Below are positions 1 to 4,409 of a DNA stretch of 5,049 nt, one piece after another; within the stretch, counting starts at the first letter, position 1, and every line of letters starts with the position of its first letter. The position numbers and the translations under genes were made by a program. The DNA comes from Actinomycetes bacterium. GTDB lineage: Bacteria; Actinomycetota; Actinomycetes; Actinomycetales; Microbacteriaceae. The notes below the pieces were generated by a model, which did not search any database, was not told the DNA's origin, and worked only from the letters and a program-made list of their open reading frames with translations. The stretch is from positions 1 through 5,049 of the forward strand of contig JAEYVF010000089.1 of assembly GCA_023432005.1 (NCBI GenBank), given 5' to 3'.

Positions 1-360
1 CTCATCGACGTGGAGCTCCCGCAGGCGGCCCCCGCGCGCGAGTGGACGCCCGTGCCCGTGCCGAGGCCGCTCTACATCGAGCGGAATGAGGCGCCCCGCG
101 TCTCCGTGACGCCGCCCGTGAACCCCGAGGAGCTGCTGCGCGCGGCGCACGACGAGGCGCAGCGCGCTCTCGCCGCGGCCCACGCGGAGCCCGAGGTCGT
201 GCCGTTCCGTCGCCGCGCCGAGGCGGCATCCGCGGCTCCCGCCGCTGCGGCACCCGCGCGCGAGACCCCCAGTCGATTCGCCTCGATGGGTCTGCTGGGC
301 GACGTCGACACCGCGATGCCCGACCTCGACGAGGTGCTGCGCCGCCGTCGTTCTGGCTGA
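1..360 (+). CDS. C-terminal tail of an unidentified protein (5' end outside window)
   Basis: An open frame enters from the left edge and ends at TGA 358-360, leaving 119 visible residues. There is a GTG codon at base 10, but the frame is open before it, so I treat the gene as truncated by the window and do not place a start. No folded domain is recognisable. The stretch is rich in Ala, Pro, Arg and Glu, which suggests a disordered tail. It opens with a Pro-rich segment (EWTPVPVPRPLYIER), continues with an Ala/Glu-rich, probably helical part (EELLRAAHDEAQRALAAAH), and closes with a more ordered-looking end (FASMGLLGDVDTAMPDLDEV) before a basic RRRR. The W-x-P-V-P-V-x-x-P-x-Y pattern recalls from memory the cytoplasmic tails of actinobacterial membrane proteins of the SepX/GlpR type. 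That is only an impression. The codon use is typical of the window, so I am confident that it is coding but not of its identity. Confidence 0.7.
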   Translation, partial: LIDVELPQAAPAREWTPVPVPRPLYIERNEAPRVSVTPPVNPEELLRAAHDEAQRALAAAHAEPEVVPFRRRAEAASAAPAAAAPARETPSRFASMGLLGDVDTAMPDLDEVLRRRRSG

Positions 361-403
361 GTCGCCCGCCCGGCGGTGGTCAGGGACGCCGCCGTCGAGG
401 TGA

Positions 404-409
404 TATCGT
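404..409 (+). promoter_or_regulatory. Possible -10 element of the tRNA-Ala promoter
   Basis: TATCGT at 404-409 fits the actinobacterial TAnnnT -10 pattern and would place transcription start about seven bases before the mature tRNA 5' end. No convincing -35 hexamer is visible 16-19 bases upstream. The call rests on position and on this being the only AT-containing patch between the upstream gene and the tRNA. Confidence 0.35.
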
Positions 410-422
410 GTTCAGGCAGTCG

Positions 423-495
423 GGGCCCATGGCGCAGTTGGTAGCGCGTCTCGTTCGCAATGAGAAGGTCGGGGGTTCGAATCCCCCTGGGTCCA
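423..495 (+). tRNA. tRNA-Ala (anticodon CGC)
   Basis: The full cloverleaf can be drawn by hand. The acceptor stem pairs 423-429 (GGGCCCA) with 488-494 (TGGGTCC). The D-stem is GCGC (432-435) with GCGC (444-447). The anticodon stem is 449-453 with 461-465, closed by a G-U pair. The T-arm is GGGGG-TTCGAAT-CCCCC (471-487). The anticodon loop TTCGCAA (454-460) gives anticodon CGC at 456-458, which reads GCG alanine codons. The third acceptor pair is G425-U492, the G3:U70 wobble that is the classical alanine identity element, so codon and identity agree. The discriminator is A495. The next bases are CAG, so the CCA end is not encoded and must be added by tRNA nucleotidyltransferase. GCG is heavily used in the genes around it. 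Confidence 0.97.
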
Positions 496-503
496 CAGCT
501 GAG

Positions 504-528
504 AGCCCCTGACGATGTCGGGGGCTTT
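504..528 (+). terminator. Intrinsic terminator hairpin after tRNA-Ala
   Basis: AGCCCCTGAC (504-513) pairs along its whole length with GTCGGGGGCT (517-526), with one T-G wobble, around a three-base loop GAT. The run TTT (526-528) follows. It starts nine bases after the tRNA discriminator base. The U-tract is short, as is common in high-GC actinobacteria, but stem strength and position make termination of the tRNA transcript the obvious reading. Confidence 0.8.
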
Positions 529-585
529 CGCCGTCTCAGAGCCCGCGGCCGAGAGGGACGCGCTCCTCGGCGCCCGGGTGCGCCG

Positions 586-634
586 GCTCGTGCCGCGTCA
601 CGTGCTCGCGCCGCGTCACGTGCTCGTGACGCGG
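586..634. repeat. 18-bp tandem repeat ending in a perfect 10-bp inverted repeat
   Basis: Two adjacent 18-bp units, 586-603 and 604-621, differ at one base and share GCCGCGTCACGT. A third partial unit begins at 622 (GCTCGTGACGCG). Because the partial unit differs from the first by one base, it becomes the reverse complement of the preceding arm: CCGCGTCACG (611-620) and CGTGACGCGG (625-634) are perfect inverted repeats around TGCT. The arm at 593-602 is identical to the one at 611-620, so it could pair with 625-634 as well. CACGTG occurs at 599-604 and 617-622. No T-tract follows, so it is a poor terminator. It lies about 30 bp before a putative -10 box at 665-670, and could be an operator or an RNA hairpin. 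Confidence 0.75.
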
Positions 635-664
635 TCCGACCCGGCCGCTCAGCGCGCATCCCGT

Positions 665-688
665 TAGGCTGGCGCGAGCGAGAGGGGG
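665..688 (+). promoter_or_regulatory. Putative -10 (TAGGCT) and Shine-Dalgarno for the 55-codon ORF and marR-type gene
   Basis: TAGGCT at 665-670 fits TAnnnT and would start transcription near 677. The purine-rich AGAGGGGG at 681-688 ends four bases before the GTG at 693 and is a reasonable Shine-Dalgarno. I cannot find a good -35; the bases at the right distance are CGGCCG. If real, this promoter serves both the short ORF and the overlapping regulator. Confidence 0.45.
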
Positions 689-692
689 CGGT

Positions 693-860
693 GTGACGGG
701 CTTCAACGAGCGCATCATCGACGAGTTCCGGGCCCACGGCGGCGACGTGACGGTCGGCGGTTTCGGGCGGGCGCGGTTCCTCGACGCGAGCCCCGGCTTC
801 GGCGAGTACGAGCGCCGCACGGAGCGTGTCATCCCCGTCGTCGAATTGCACCGGCGATGA
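693..860 (+). CDS. 55-residue internally deleted remnant of a deazaflavin (F420)-dependent nitroreductase-family protein
   Basis: GTG at 693 follows a Shine-Dalgarno-like AGAGGGGG and reads 55 codons to TGA 858-860. Residues 1-18 (TGFNERIIDEFRAHGGDV) match my memory of the N-terminus of the nitroreductase/deazaflavin-dependent oxidoreductase family (Ddn/DUF385), which typically opens FNxxIIxEFRANGGxV. Residues 34-55 (PGFGEYERRTERVIPVVELH and two Arg) match the last about 20 residues of the same family, PGFxxYxxKTxRxIPVVxL. The family is usually about 140-150 residues, so some 90 residues carrying the beta-barrel, the HTTG-like motif and the F420-contacting part are absent, with the junction around residues 22-33. 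The frame is intact through the join. Its stop overlaps the next ATG as ATGA, implying translational coupling to the MarR-type gene. It cannot be an active reductase alone. It is either a pseudogene kept in frame as a leader for the regulator, or a small protein with a new role. Confidence 0.65.
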   Translation: MTGFNERIIDEFRAHGGDVTVGGFGRARFLDASPGFGEYERRTERVIPVVELHRR

Positions 861-1288
861 GCGGACGCTCCGCCCGCCCGCCGTTCAGCCCGGTGGTGTC
901 GCTGCTCACGGTCTCGGCCGTGTGGGAGGCGCGTCTCGACCAGGAGCTGCGAGAGCTCGGGCTCACGACGCGCAAGTACGGGCTGCTCGGGCACATCCGC
1001 TCGACGCCCGGCATCTCCTTCTCGGAGCTCGCGCGCCGCTCGCGCATCACCGTGCAGTCGGCGCACACGGCCGTGCGCTCGCTCGTCGACGCGGGGGTCG
1101 TGGCGGATGCCACGGCCCACGCCGGTGCGGCGTCCGTGCTGCGGGTGACGGATGACGGCCTGCGCGTGCTCGACGCCGCCGAGCGGCGGCTCGCGGCGCT
1201 CGACGCCGAGTTCACCGCGGGGGCCGGCGGGCTGAGCGACGCGCTCGAGGGCCTGCACGAGGACCCGTTCACGGGCGAGCGGCGCTGA
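857..1288 (+). CDS. MarR-family transcriptional regulator
   Basis: The 143-residue product has the size and layout of MarR repressors: an N-terminal dimerisation helix (about 10-35, SPVVSLLTVSAVWEARLDQE), then a winged helix-turn-helix. The pattern LGLTTRKYGLLGHIRSTPG (34-52) is the family's 'L.LT..Q..vL..l...pG' entry. FSELARRSRI (55-64) is the positioning helix and TVQSAHTAVRSLVDAG (65-80) the recognition helix. LRVTDDGLRVLDAAER (95-110) is the usual 'L.LT..G..l' strand and start of the C-terminal dimer helix. The wing (86-94, TAHAGAASV) is odd because it lacks the Asp-Arg pair typical of MarR wings. ATG 857 overlaps the previous stop as ATGA and has no clear Shine-Dalgarno of its own, so translation probably depends on the upstream short ORF. 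The ligand is unknown. The perfect palindrome at 1291-1311 directly downstream is a candidate operator, which would make the DUF3817 gene its target. Confidence 0.9.
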   Translation: MSGRSARPPFSPVVSLLTVSAVWEARLDQELRELGLTTRKYGLLGHIRSTPGISFSELARRSRITVQSAHTAVRSLVDAGVVADATAHAGAASVLRVTDDGLRVLDAAERRLAALDAEFTAGAGGLSDALEGLHEDPFTGERR

Positions 1289-1290
1289 CG

Positions 1291-1311
1291 CCCTTCAGTT
1301 ACGCTGAAGGG
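1291..1311. promoter_or_regulatory. Perfect 8-bp inverted repeat over a putative leaderless promoter
   Basis: CCCTTCAG (1291-1298) and CTGAAGGG (1304-1311) are perfect inverted repeats around TTACG. TACGCT at 1300-1305 fits the TAnnnT -10 pattern and sits six bases before the GTG at 1312, the arrangement of leaderless actinobacterial mRNAs. AAGGGG immediately abuts the GTG and is too close to act as a Shine-Dalgarno, which also favours a leaderless transcript. A dimeric repressor on this site would block the -10, and the MarR-type regulator encoded just upstream is the natural candidate. No good -35 is visible and no T-tract follows, so it is not a convincing terminator. Confidence 0.6.
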
Positions 1312-1776
1312 GTGTTCCGCACCCCCCACTCGCTCTTCCGCGTGCTCGCGATCGCCGAGGTCTTCTCCTGGACCCTGCTCATCGTCGGGCTCATCCTGCG
1401 CGCCACGGCCGACCTCGCGCTCGCCGCGACGATCGGCGGCACGATCCACGGCTTCGTCTTCCTCTCCTACGGGGCGACGGCGGTGCTCGTCTCGCTCAAC
1501 AACCGCTGGCGCCCGCTGCCCACGGTCGTCGCGATCGCGAGCGCCGTCGTGCCGTACGCCACGGTCCCGGCGGAACTGTGGCTCGCGCGCACGGGCCGGC
1601 TCGCGGGGGAGTGGCGCACCGAGCCCGCCGCCGACCCCGCCGATCGCCGCTGGTACGACGCCCCCCTGCGCTGGTTCCTGCTGCGGCCCTGGCTGCTCGC
1701 GATCCTCATCGCGCTGGCCGTCGTCGTGCTCTTCGCGGTGCTGCTCATCATCGGGCCTCCCGGCGGGCGACACTGA
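1312..1776 (+). CDS. DUF3817 integral membrane protein
   Basis: The 154-residue product has four hydrophobic segments at about 8-29, 41-61, 70-90 and 124-148. The first two carry the DUF3817 features I remember: FRVLAIAEVFSWTLLIVGLI with acidic Glu16 and Trp20 in the first helix, and GTIHGFVFLSYG (43-54) with the conserved Gly-x-x-His-Gly in the second. A polar loop (about 94-120, with Arg, Glu and Asp) separates helices three and four. DUF3817 itself covers roughly the first three helices, and the C-terminal helix is an extra often seen in longer members. It is predicted to sit in the cytoplasmic membrane; no biochemical function is established that I know of. GTG 1312 was chosen because it lies six bases after TACGCT and no better upstream start exists. 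It follows the MarR-type gene by 23 bases on the same strand, so it may be both co-transcribed and separately repressed. Confidence 0.88.
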   Translation: MFRTPHSLFRVLAIAEVFSWTLLIVGLILRATADLALAATIGGTIHGFVFLSYGATAVLVSLNNRWRPLPTVVAIASAVVPYATVPAELWLARTGRLAGEWRTEPAADPADRRWYDAPLRWFLLRPWLLAILIALAVVVLFAVLLIIGPPGGRH

Positions 1777-1789
1777 CGCCCTATCCGTT

Positions 1790-1825
1790 TTGACAATCAT
1801 TATCAATAAGGCGTAGATTCGCGGC
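1790..1825 (+). promoter_or_regulatory. Promoter with overlapping Zur/Fur-type operator
   Basis: TTGACA (1790-1795) and TAGATT (1814-1819) form a strong -35/-10 pair with an 18-bp spacer. Six bases after the -10 lies the ATG at 1826, so the mRNA is probably leaderless. Overlapping the -35 is a 17-bp imperfect palindrome, TTGACAATCATTATCAA (1790-1806), symmetric except at the fifth and thirteenth positions and the centre. It has the TGAnAATnATTnTCA form of Fur-family boxes. Given the zinc-type binding protein downstream, Zur is the likeliest regulator, repressing when metal is plentiful. This AT-rich patch stands out sharply from the surrounding GC-rich DNA. Confidence 0.8.
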
Positions 1826-2758
1826 ATGAGCTCGCGCGCCCTCCTGCCCGTCATGGTCACCGCGACGGCACTCGTGCTCACGGGATGCGCGGCCCCCGCG
1901 GACGGCGCGGACGGCGATCCCGCGGGGCTCCGCATCGTCGCCTCGACCAACGTCTACGGCGACATCGCTGCGACGATCGCGGGCGACGCGGCGGACGTGA
2001 CCTCGATCATCCGCGATGCCGCGCAGGATCCGCACGACTACGAGGCGACCCCGCGCGACGCCCTCGCACTCGCCGACGCCGACCTCGTGATCGTCAACGG
2101 CGGCGGCTACGACGCCTTCATGGGCACGCTGCTCGACGCGCATGGCGGCGATGCGGTCGTGCTCGACGCCGTCGAGCTCGCGGGGCTCGACATGGGGGCG
2201 GGGCACGACGATCACGATCACGGCGACCACGACCATGCGGTCAACGAGCACGTCTGGTACGACCTGCACGTCATCGAGCACCTCGCCGAGGAGCTCGCGC
2301 AGCAGCTCTCCGCTCTCGATCCCGCGAACTCCGAGTCCTTCGCCGCCAACGCGGCCGCCTTCGTCGACGGCGTCGGCGCGCTCGAGGCCGCCGCATCCGG
2401 GATCTCCGTCGCGCACGCCGGCGCGCGCGTCGCCATCACCGAGCCGGTGCCCCTGTACCTGCTCGAGGCGGCGGGCCTCGAGGATGCGACCCCCGCCGCA
2501 TTCAGTGAGGCGATCGAGGAGGGCGCCGACGCGCCCGTGCTCGTGCTGCGGGACGTCGTGACCCTCGTGAGCGACGGCTCGGTCGCCTTCCTCGCCTACA
2601 ACGCCCAGACGGTCGGCCCGCAGACCGAGGAGGTTCTCGCCGCGGCGCGCGGCGCCGGCACGCCCGTCGTGTCGTTCAGCGAGCTGCTGCCCGAGGGCGA
2701 GGACTACCTGGGGTGGATGGCGTCGAACCTCGCCGCCATCGAGGCCGCGCTCGCCTGA
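1826..2758 (+). CDS. ZnuA/TroA-type metal ABC transporter substrate-binding lipoprotein
   Basis: The 310-residue product begins with a lipoprotein signal peptide: basic start, hydrophobic stretch 5-17, lipobox LTGC with Cys21 as the predicted lipidated residue. It should be anchored outside the cytoplasmic membrane. The fold is that of cluster A-I metal binding proteins: IVASTNVYGDIAATIAG (37-53), then DPHDYEATPRD (68-78), whose His70 is the first expected ligand. A His/Asp-rich loop (HDDHDHGDHDH, 127-137) is typical of zinc-type members. EHVWYDL (141-147) supplies His142 as the second ligand. The third ligand position, usually His before an aromatic helix, instead reads ITEPVPLYLLEAAGL (204-218), with Glu206 aligned. 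LAYNAQTVGPQTEEV (256-270) and GEDYLGWM (291-298) form the C-terminal lobe. No ATPase or permease gene lies next to it, so the partner transporter must be encoded elsewhere. The start is fixed by the leaderless promoter and lipobox spacing. Zinc is likely; manganese is not excluded. Confidence 0.93.
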   Translation: MSSRALLPVMVTATALVLTGCAAPADGADGDPAGLRIVASTNVYGDIAATIAGDAADVTSIIRDAAQDPHDYEATPRDALALADADLVIVNGGGYDAFMGTLLDAHGGDAVVLDAVELAGLDMGAGHDDHDHGDHDHAVNEHVWYDLHVIEHLAEELAQQLSALDPANSESFAANAAAFVDGVGALEAAASGISVAHAGARVAITEPVPLYLLEAAGLEDATPAAFSEAIEEGADAPVLVLRDVVTLVSDGSVAFLAYNAQTVGPQTEEVLAAARGAGTPVVSFSELLPEGEDYLGWMASNLAAIEAALA

Positions 2759-2764
2759 GCCGGT

Positions 2765-3478
2765 TCAGCGGCCCCACGCGGAGCGCGGCGCGGGGACGAC
2801 GGGCACGGGGTTGTAGTGCCAGTGGGATCCGTTGGCGTAGTGGCCCGATGCCCAGGGCGACGCCCAGATCGCACTCTCGATCGCCGCGGTGCTCGTCCCC
2901 GCCATGAACGCCTCGCGGATGCCGGCGTAGCCGCGATTGCGCTGCAGCGCGTCGGCCGCGTTGCGCGCGGCGGCGACGAGATCCACGTTGCTGCCGGTGC
3001 CGCCGGGACCGTAGCTCGCGCCCCATCCGTTGTTGAGCGGGTTGTTGCGCGTCCACCAGCTGTCGACGTAGTTCTCCTGACGCATCCAGCGCGTGATGAC
3101 GGTGACGTTGACGTCGTTGACCGGGAAGCCCGCGTAGAGCAGCACGAGCCGCGCCCAGTCGTGGTTGGTGCCGCCCGCGATGAAGGTCTCCTCGCCGTCG
3201 GTCGCGTCGTACTCGTCGCGCGCCACGCCCCCCGTCGCCTCGAGGTGCTGCTGCGCCGCGAGGGTCGAGACGTCGACGTCCTGCGCGTGCTGGGCGGCGT
3301 AGGCCGCGACCGTCGCGACGTCGCTCTGCGGGGCGGGAGGCGCGAGGGCGAAGGTCGCCACGAACCCGAACGCGACGACGATCGATGCCCCCACGAGGGC
3401 ACCGCGGGCTCGCCGCCCTGCACGGGAGGCGTCGAGCCTCTCGCGAAGCGTGCGGTGGATCGGGGGGAGCTGCGTCAT
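2765..3478 (-). CDS. Membrane-anchored protein with a lysozyme-like 'NNPLN' domain (putative cell-wall hydrolase)
   Basis: From ATG 3478-3476 the product has 237 residues. A basic N-terminus (LRERLDASRAGRRARG) precedes one hydrophobic segment at about 27-46, a signal anchor or uncleaved signal peptide, then a Pro/Ala linker, so the rest is probably extracytoplasmic. The C-terminal half resembles a group of actinobacterial and phage-like proteins whose domain reads 'LL..aG.p.....v..l..W.raE....a..NPLNt'. Here it is LVLLYAGFPVNDVNVTVITR (111-130), then WMRQE with Glu135 as the plausible catalytic acid, NNPLNNGW (145-152), and a later helix around NRGYAGIREAFMAGTS. A peptidoglycan-cleaving role is inferred from that resemblance, not proven. 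An in-frame GTG at 3520 would add 14 residues but overlaps a putative -10 (TAGGGT), so I prefer the ATG. The gene converges on the metal-binding lipoprotein gene with six bases between stops. Confidence 0.75.
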   Translation of the reverse strand: MTQLPPIHRTLRERLDASRAGRRARGALVGASIVVAFGFVATFALAPPAPQSDVATVAAYAAQHAQDVDVSTLAAQQHLEATGGVARDEYDATDGEETFIAGGTNHDWARLVLLYAGFPVNDVNVTVITRWMRQENYVDSWWTRNNPLNNGWGASYGPGGTGSNVDLVAAARNAADALQRNRGYAGIREAFMAGTSTAAIESAIWASPWASGHYANGSHWHYNPVPVVPAPRSAWGR

Positions 3479-3518
3479 AGACGTTCCGGTGCGCCCGGTG
3501 GAGGGCGGGGCGCGCGTC

Positions 3519-3524
3519 ACCCTA
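3519..3524 (-). promoter_or_regulatory. Putative -10 (TAGGGT) for the lysozyme-like gene
   Basis: On the minus strand TAGGGT (3524 to 3519) fits TAnnnT and would start transcription near 3512, giving a leader of about 33 bases before the ATG at 3478. GGAAC just ahead of that ATG is a weak Shine-Dalgarno. No recognisable -35 is seen. The 91-bp gap between this gene and the kinase gene upstream suggests it has its own promoter, and I see no terminator in that gap. Confidence 0.35.
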
Positions 3525-3569
3525 CCAACGGGGTGTGAGAGGGGCCTGGGAGCGGCGCGACGGATGCCG

Positions 3570-4409
3570 TCAGCGCTCGAGAGCGGGGTGCAGATGCCGC
3601 GTCGCGAGCGCCTCGACCGCCTGCCGCGCGCCGGCCGCGAGGCACGCCTCCGCCTCCGCTCCCGCGAGGTGGGCGTCGAGGAAGCCCGCGAAGAACGCGT
3701 CGCCTGCCCCGTTGGTGTCGACGACGTGCGCGGGAGCGGCCTCCGTCGTGGCGCGGCGCCCCTCGGCGTCGAGAGCGATCGCGCCCTGCGCGCCGAGCGT
3801 GCAGACCGCGATGCGCGGGCCCGCCGCGACGCAGTGCGCGAGCAGCGCCCACGGGTCGTCGGTGCGGTCGGCGTTCATGAACACGACCTCGGCGGCCTCG
3901 AGGAACGGGAGGTGGAAGGCGCTCTCGCCGTCGTAGTCGTGCAGGTCGGTCCAGATCGGGATGCCGGCCGCGCGCGCGATCGGCAGGAGCTCGGCGCCGC
4001 GCGGCGCGAGGTCGATGACCGCGAGGTCGGCGTGCGCGAGCACCGCGGGGTCGGTCGCGGAGTGCTCGGGGTCGTCGGGGGTCGCGAGGTAGAGCGAGAG
4101 GCGCTCGCCCGCCGGTGTCATGAGGTTGAGGTGCTGCTCGCTGCGCGCGGCCGCGTGCAGGTTCGCCCCGAGCCCCGCGCGGCCGAGGGCGTCGCGGATG
4201 CGGCTGCCCGCCTCATCCCCGCCCACGAGCGCATCGAGCACGACCTCGCGGCCGAGGCTCGCGAGGTGCAGCGCCTTGCCGGCCGAGGTGCCGCCGAGGG
4301 TGTCGAACCAGTCGCGCGCGAACTCCATGTGCGGCACGGGCGCCGGGAGATCGTCGAGCACGACCATGCGGTTCCACGACACGGGCCCGATGACGCGGAT
4401 GCTGGTCAC
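3570..4409 (-). CDS. PfkB-family carbohydrate kinase
   Basis: The 279-residue product is of normal size for a small ribokinase/PfkB-family kinase, which transfers phosphate from ATP to a sugar or nucleoside hydroxyl in the cytoplasm. The C-terminal family signature is intact: VVDTNGAGDAFFAGFLDAHL (229-248), with the anion-hole GAGD and Asp237 as the expected catalytic base. ICTLGAQGA-like sequence (AVCTLGAQGA, 201-210) matches the ATP-site 'vT.G..G' strand, and MNADR (178-182) the 'N..E' region. The N-terminal signature is GGTSAGKALHLASLG (39-53). It keeps the double Gly and LG but has Gly44 where most members have Asn, so substrate contacts differ from ribokinase. The substrate cannot be told. 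GTG 4409 is preferred because it has AGGAGG (complement of 4414-4419) four bases upstream and overlaps the regulator's stop as GTGA. Frames reaching further upstream only run antisense-free through the regulator gene in another frame. Confidence 0.92.
   Translation of the reverse strand: MTSIRVIGPVSWNRMVVLDDLPAPVPHMEFARDWFDTLGGTSAGKALHLASLGREVVLDALVGGDEAGSRIRDALGRAGLGANLHAAARSEQHLNLMTPAGERLSLYLATPDDPEHSATDPAVLAHADLAVIDLAPRGAELLPIARAAGIPIWTDLHDYDGESAFHLPFLEAAEVVFMNADRTDDPWALLAHCVAAGPRIAVCTLGAQGAIALDAEGRRATTEAAPAHVVDTNGAGDAFFAGFLDAHLAGAEAEACLAAGARQAVEALATRHLHPALER

Noticed and set aside
371..394. Terminator hairpin (CGGCGG with CCGCCG) after the first gene
   Set aside because: The stem is only six base pairs with a 12-base loop and no T-run; such pairs are expected by chance at this GC content.
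586..634. CRISPR-like repeat
   Set aside because: Units are directly adjacent with no spacers, there are fewer than three copies, and no cas genes are present.
460..696. Plus-strand open frame beginning inside the tRNA (MRRSGVRIPLGPQ)
   Set aside because: It starts within the tRNA, runs through its terminator and the tandem repeat, and its protein is low-complexity Arg/Ala. It is a tRNA-derived shadow.
72..851. Minus-strand open frame of 259 codons across the tRNA, containing RGIRTPDLLIANETRYQLRH
   Set aside because: That peptide is the antisense translation of the tRNA-Ala gene, a well-known source of false hypothetical proteins. The frame has no domain and is a by-product of high GC.
536..1258. 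Minus-strand frame of 240 codons opposite the MarR-type gene
   Set aside because: Arg/His-rich composition and no domain; the opposite strand encodes a clear MarR protein.
1291..1311. Rho-independent terminator for the marR-type gene
   Set aside because: The hairpin is followed directly by GTG of the next gene with no T-tract. An operator or promoter reading fits better.
829..1950. Minus-strand frame of 373 codons
   Set aside because: It lies opposite the marR-type gene, the DUF3817 gene and the Zur-like promoter. Its composition is that of a GC-rich shadow frame.
3479..3520. Longer form of the lysozyme-like protein starting at GTG 3520
   Set aside because: The GTG overlaps the only plausible -10 box, and the extra 14 residues add nothing to the signal-anchor pattern. 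Not fully excluded.
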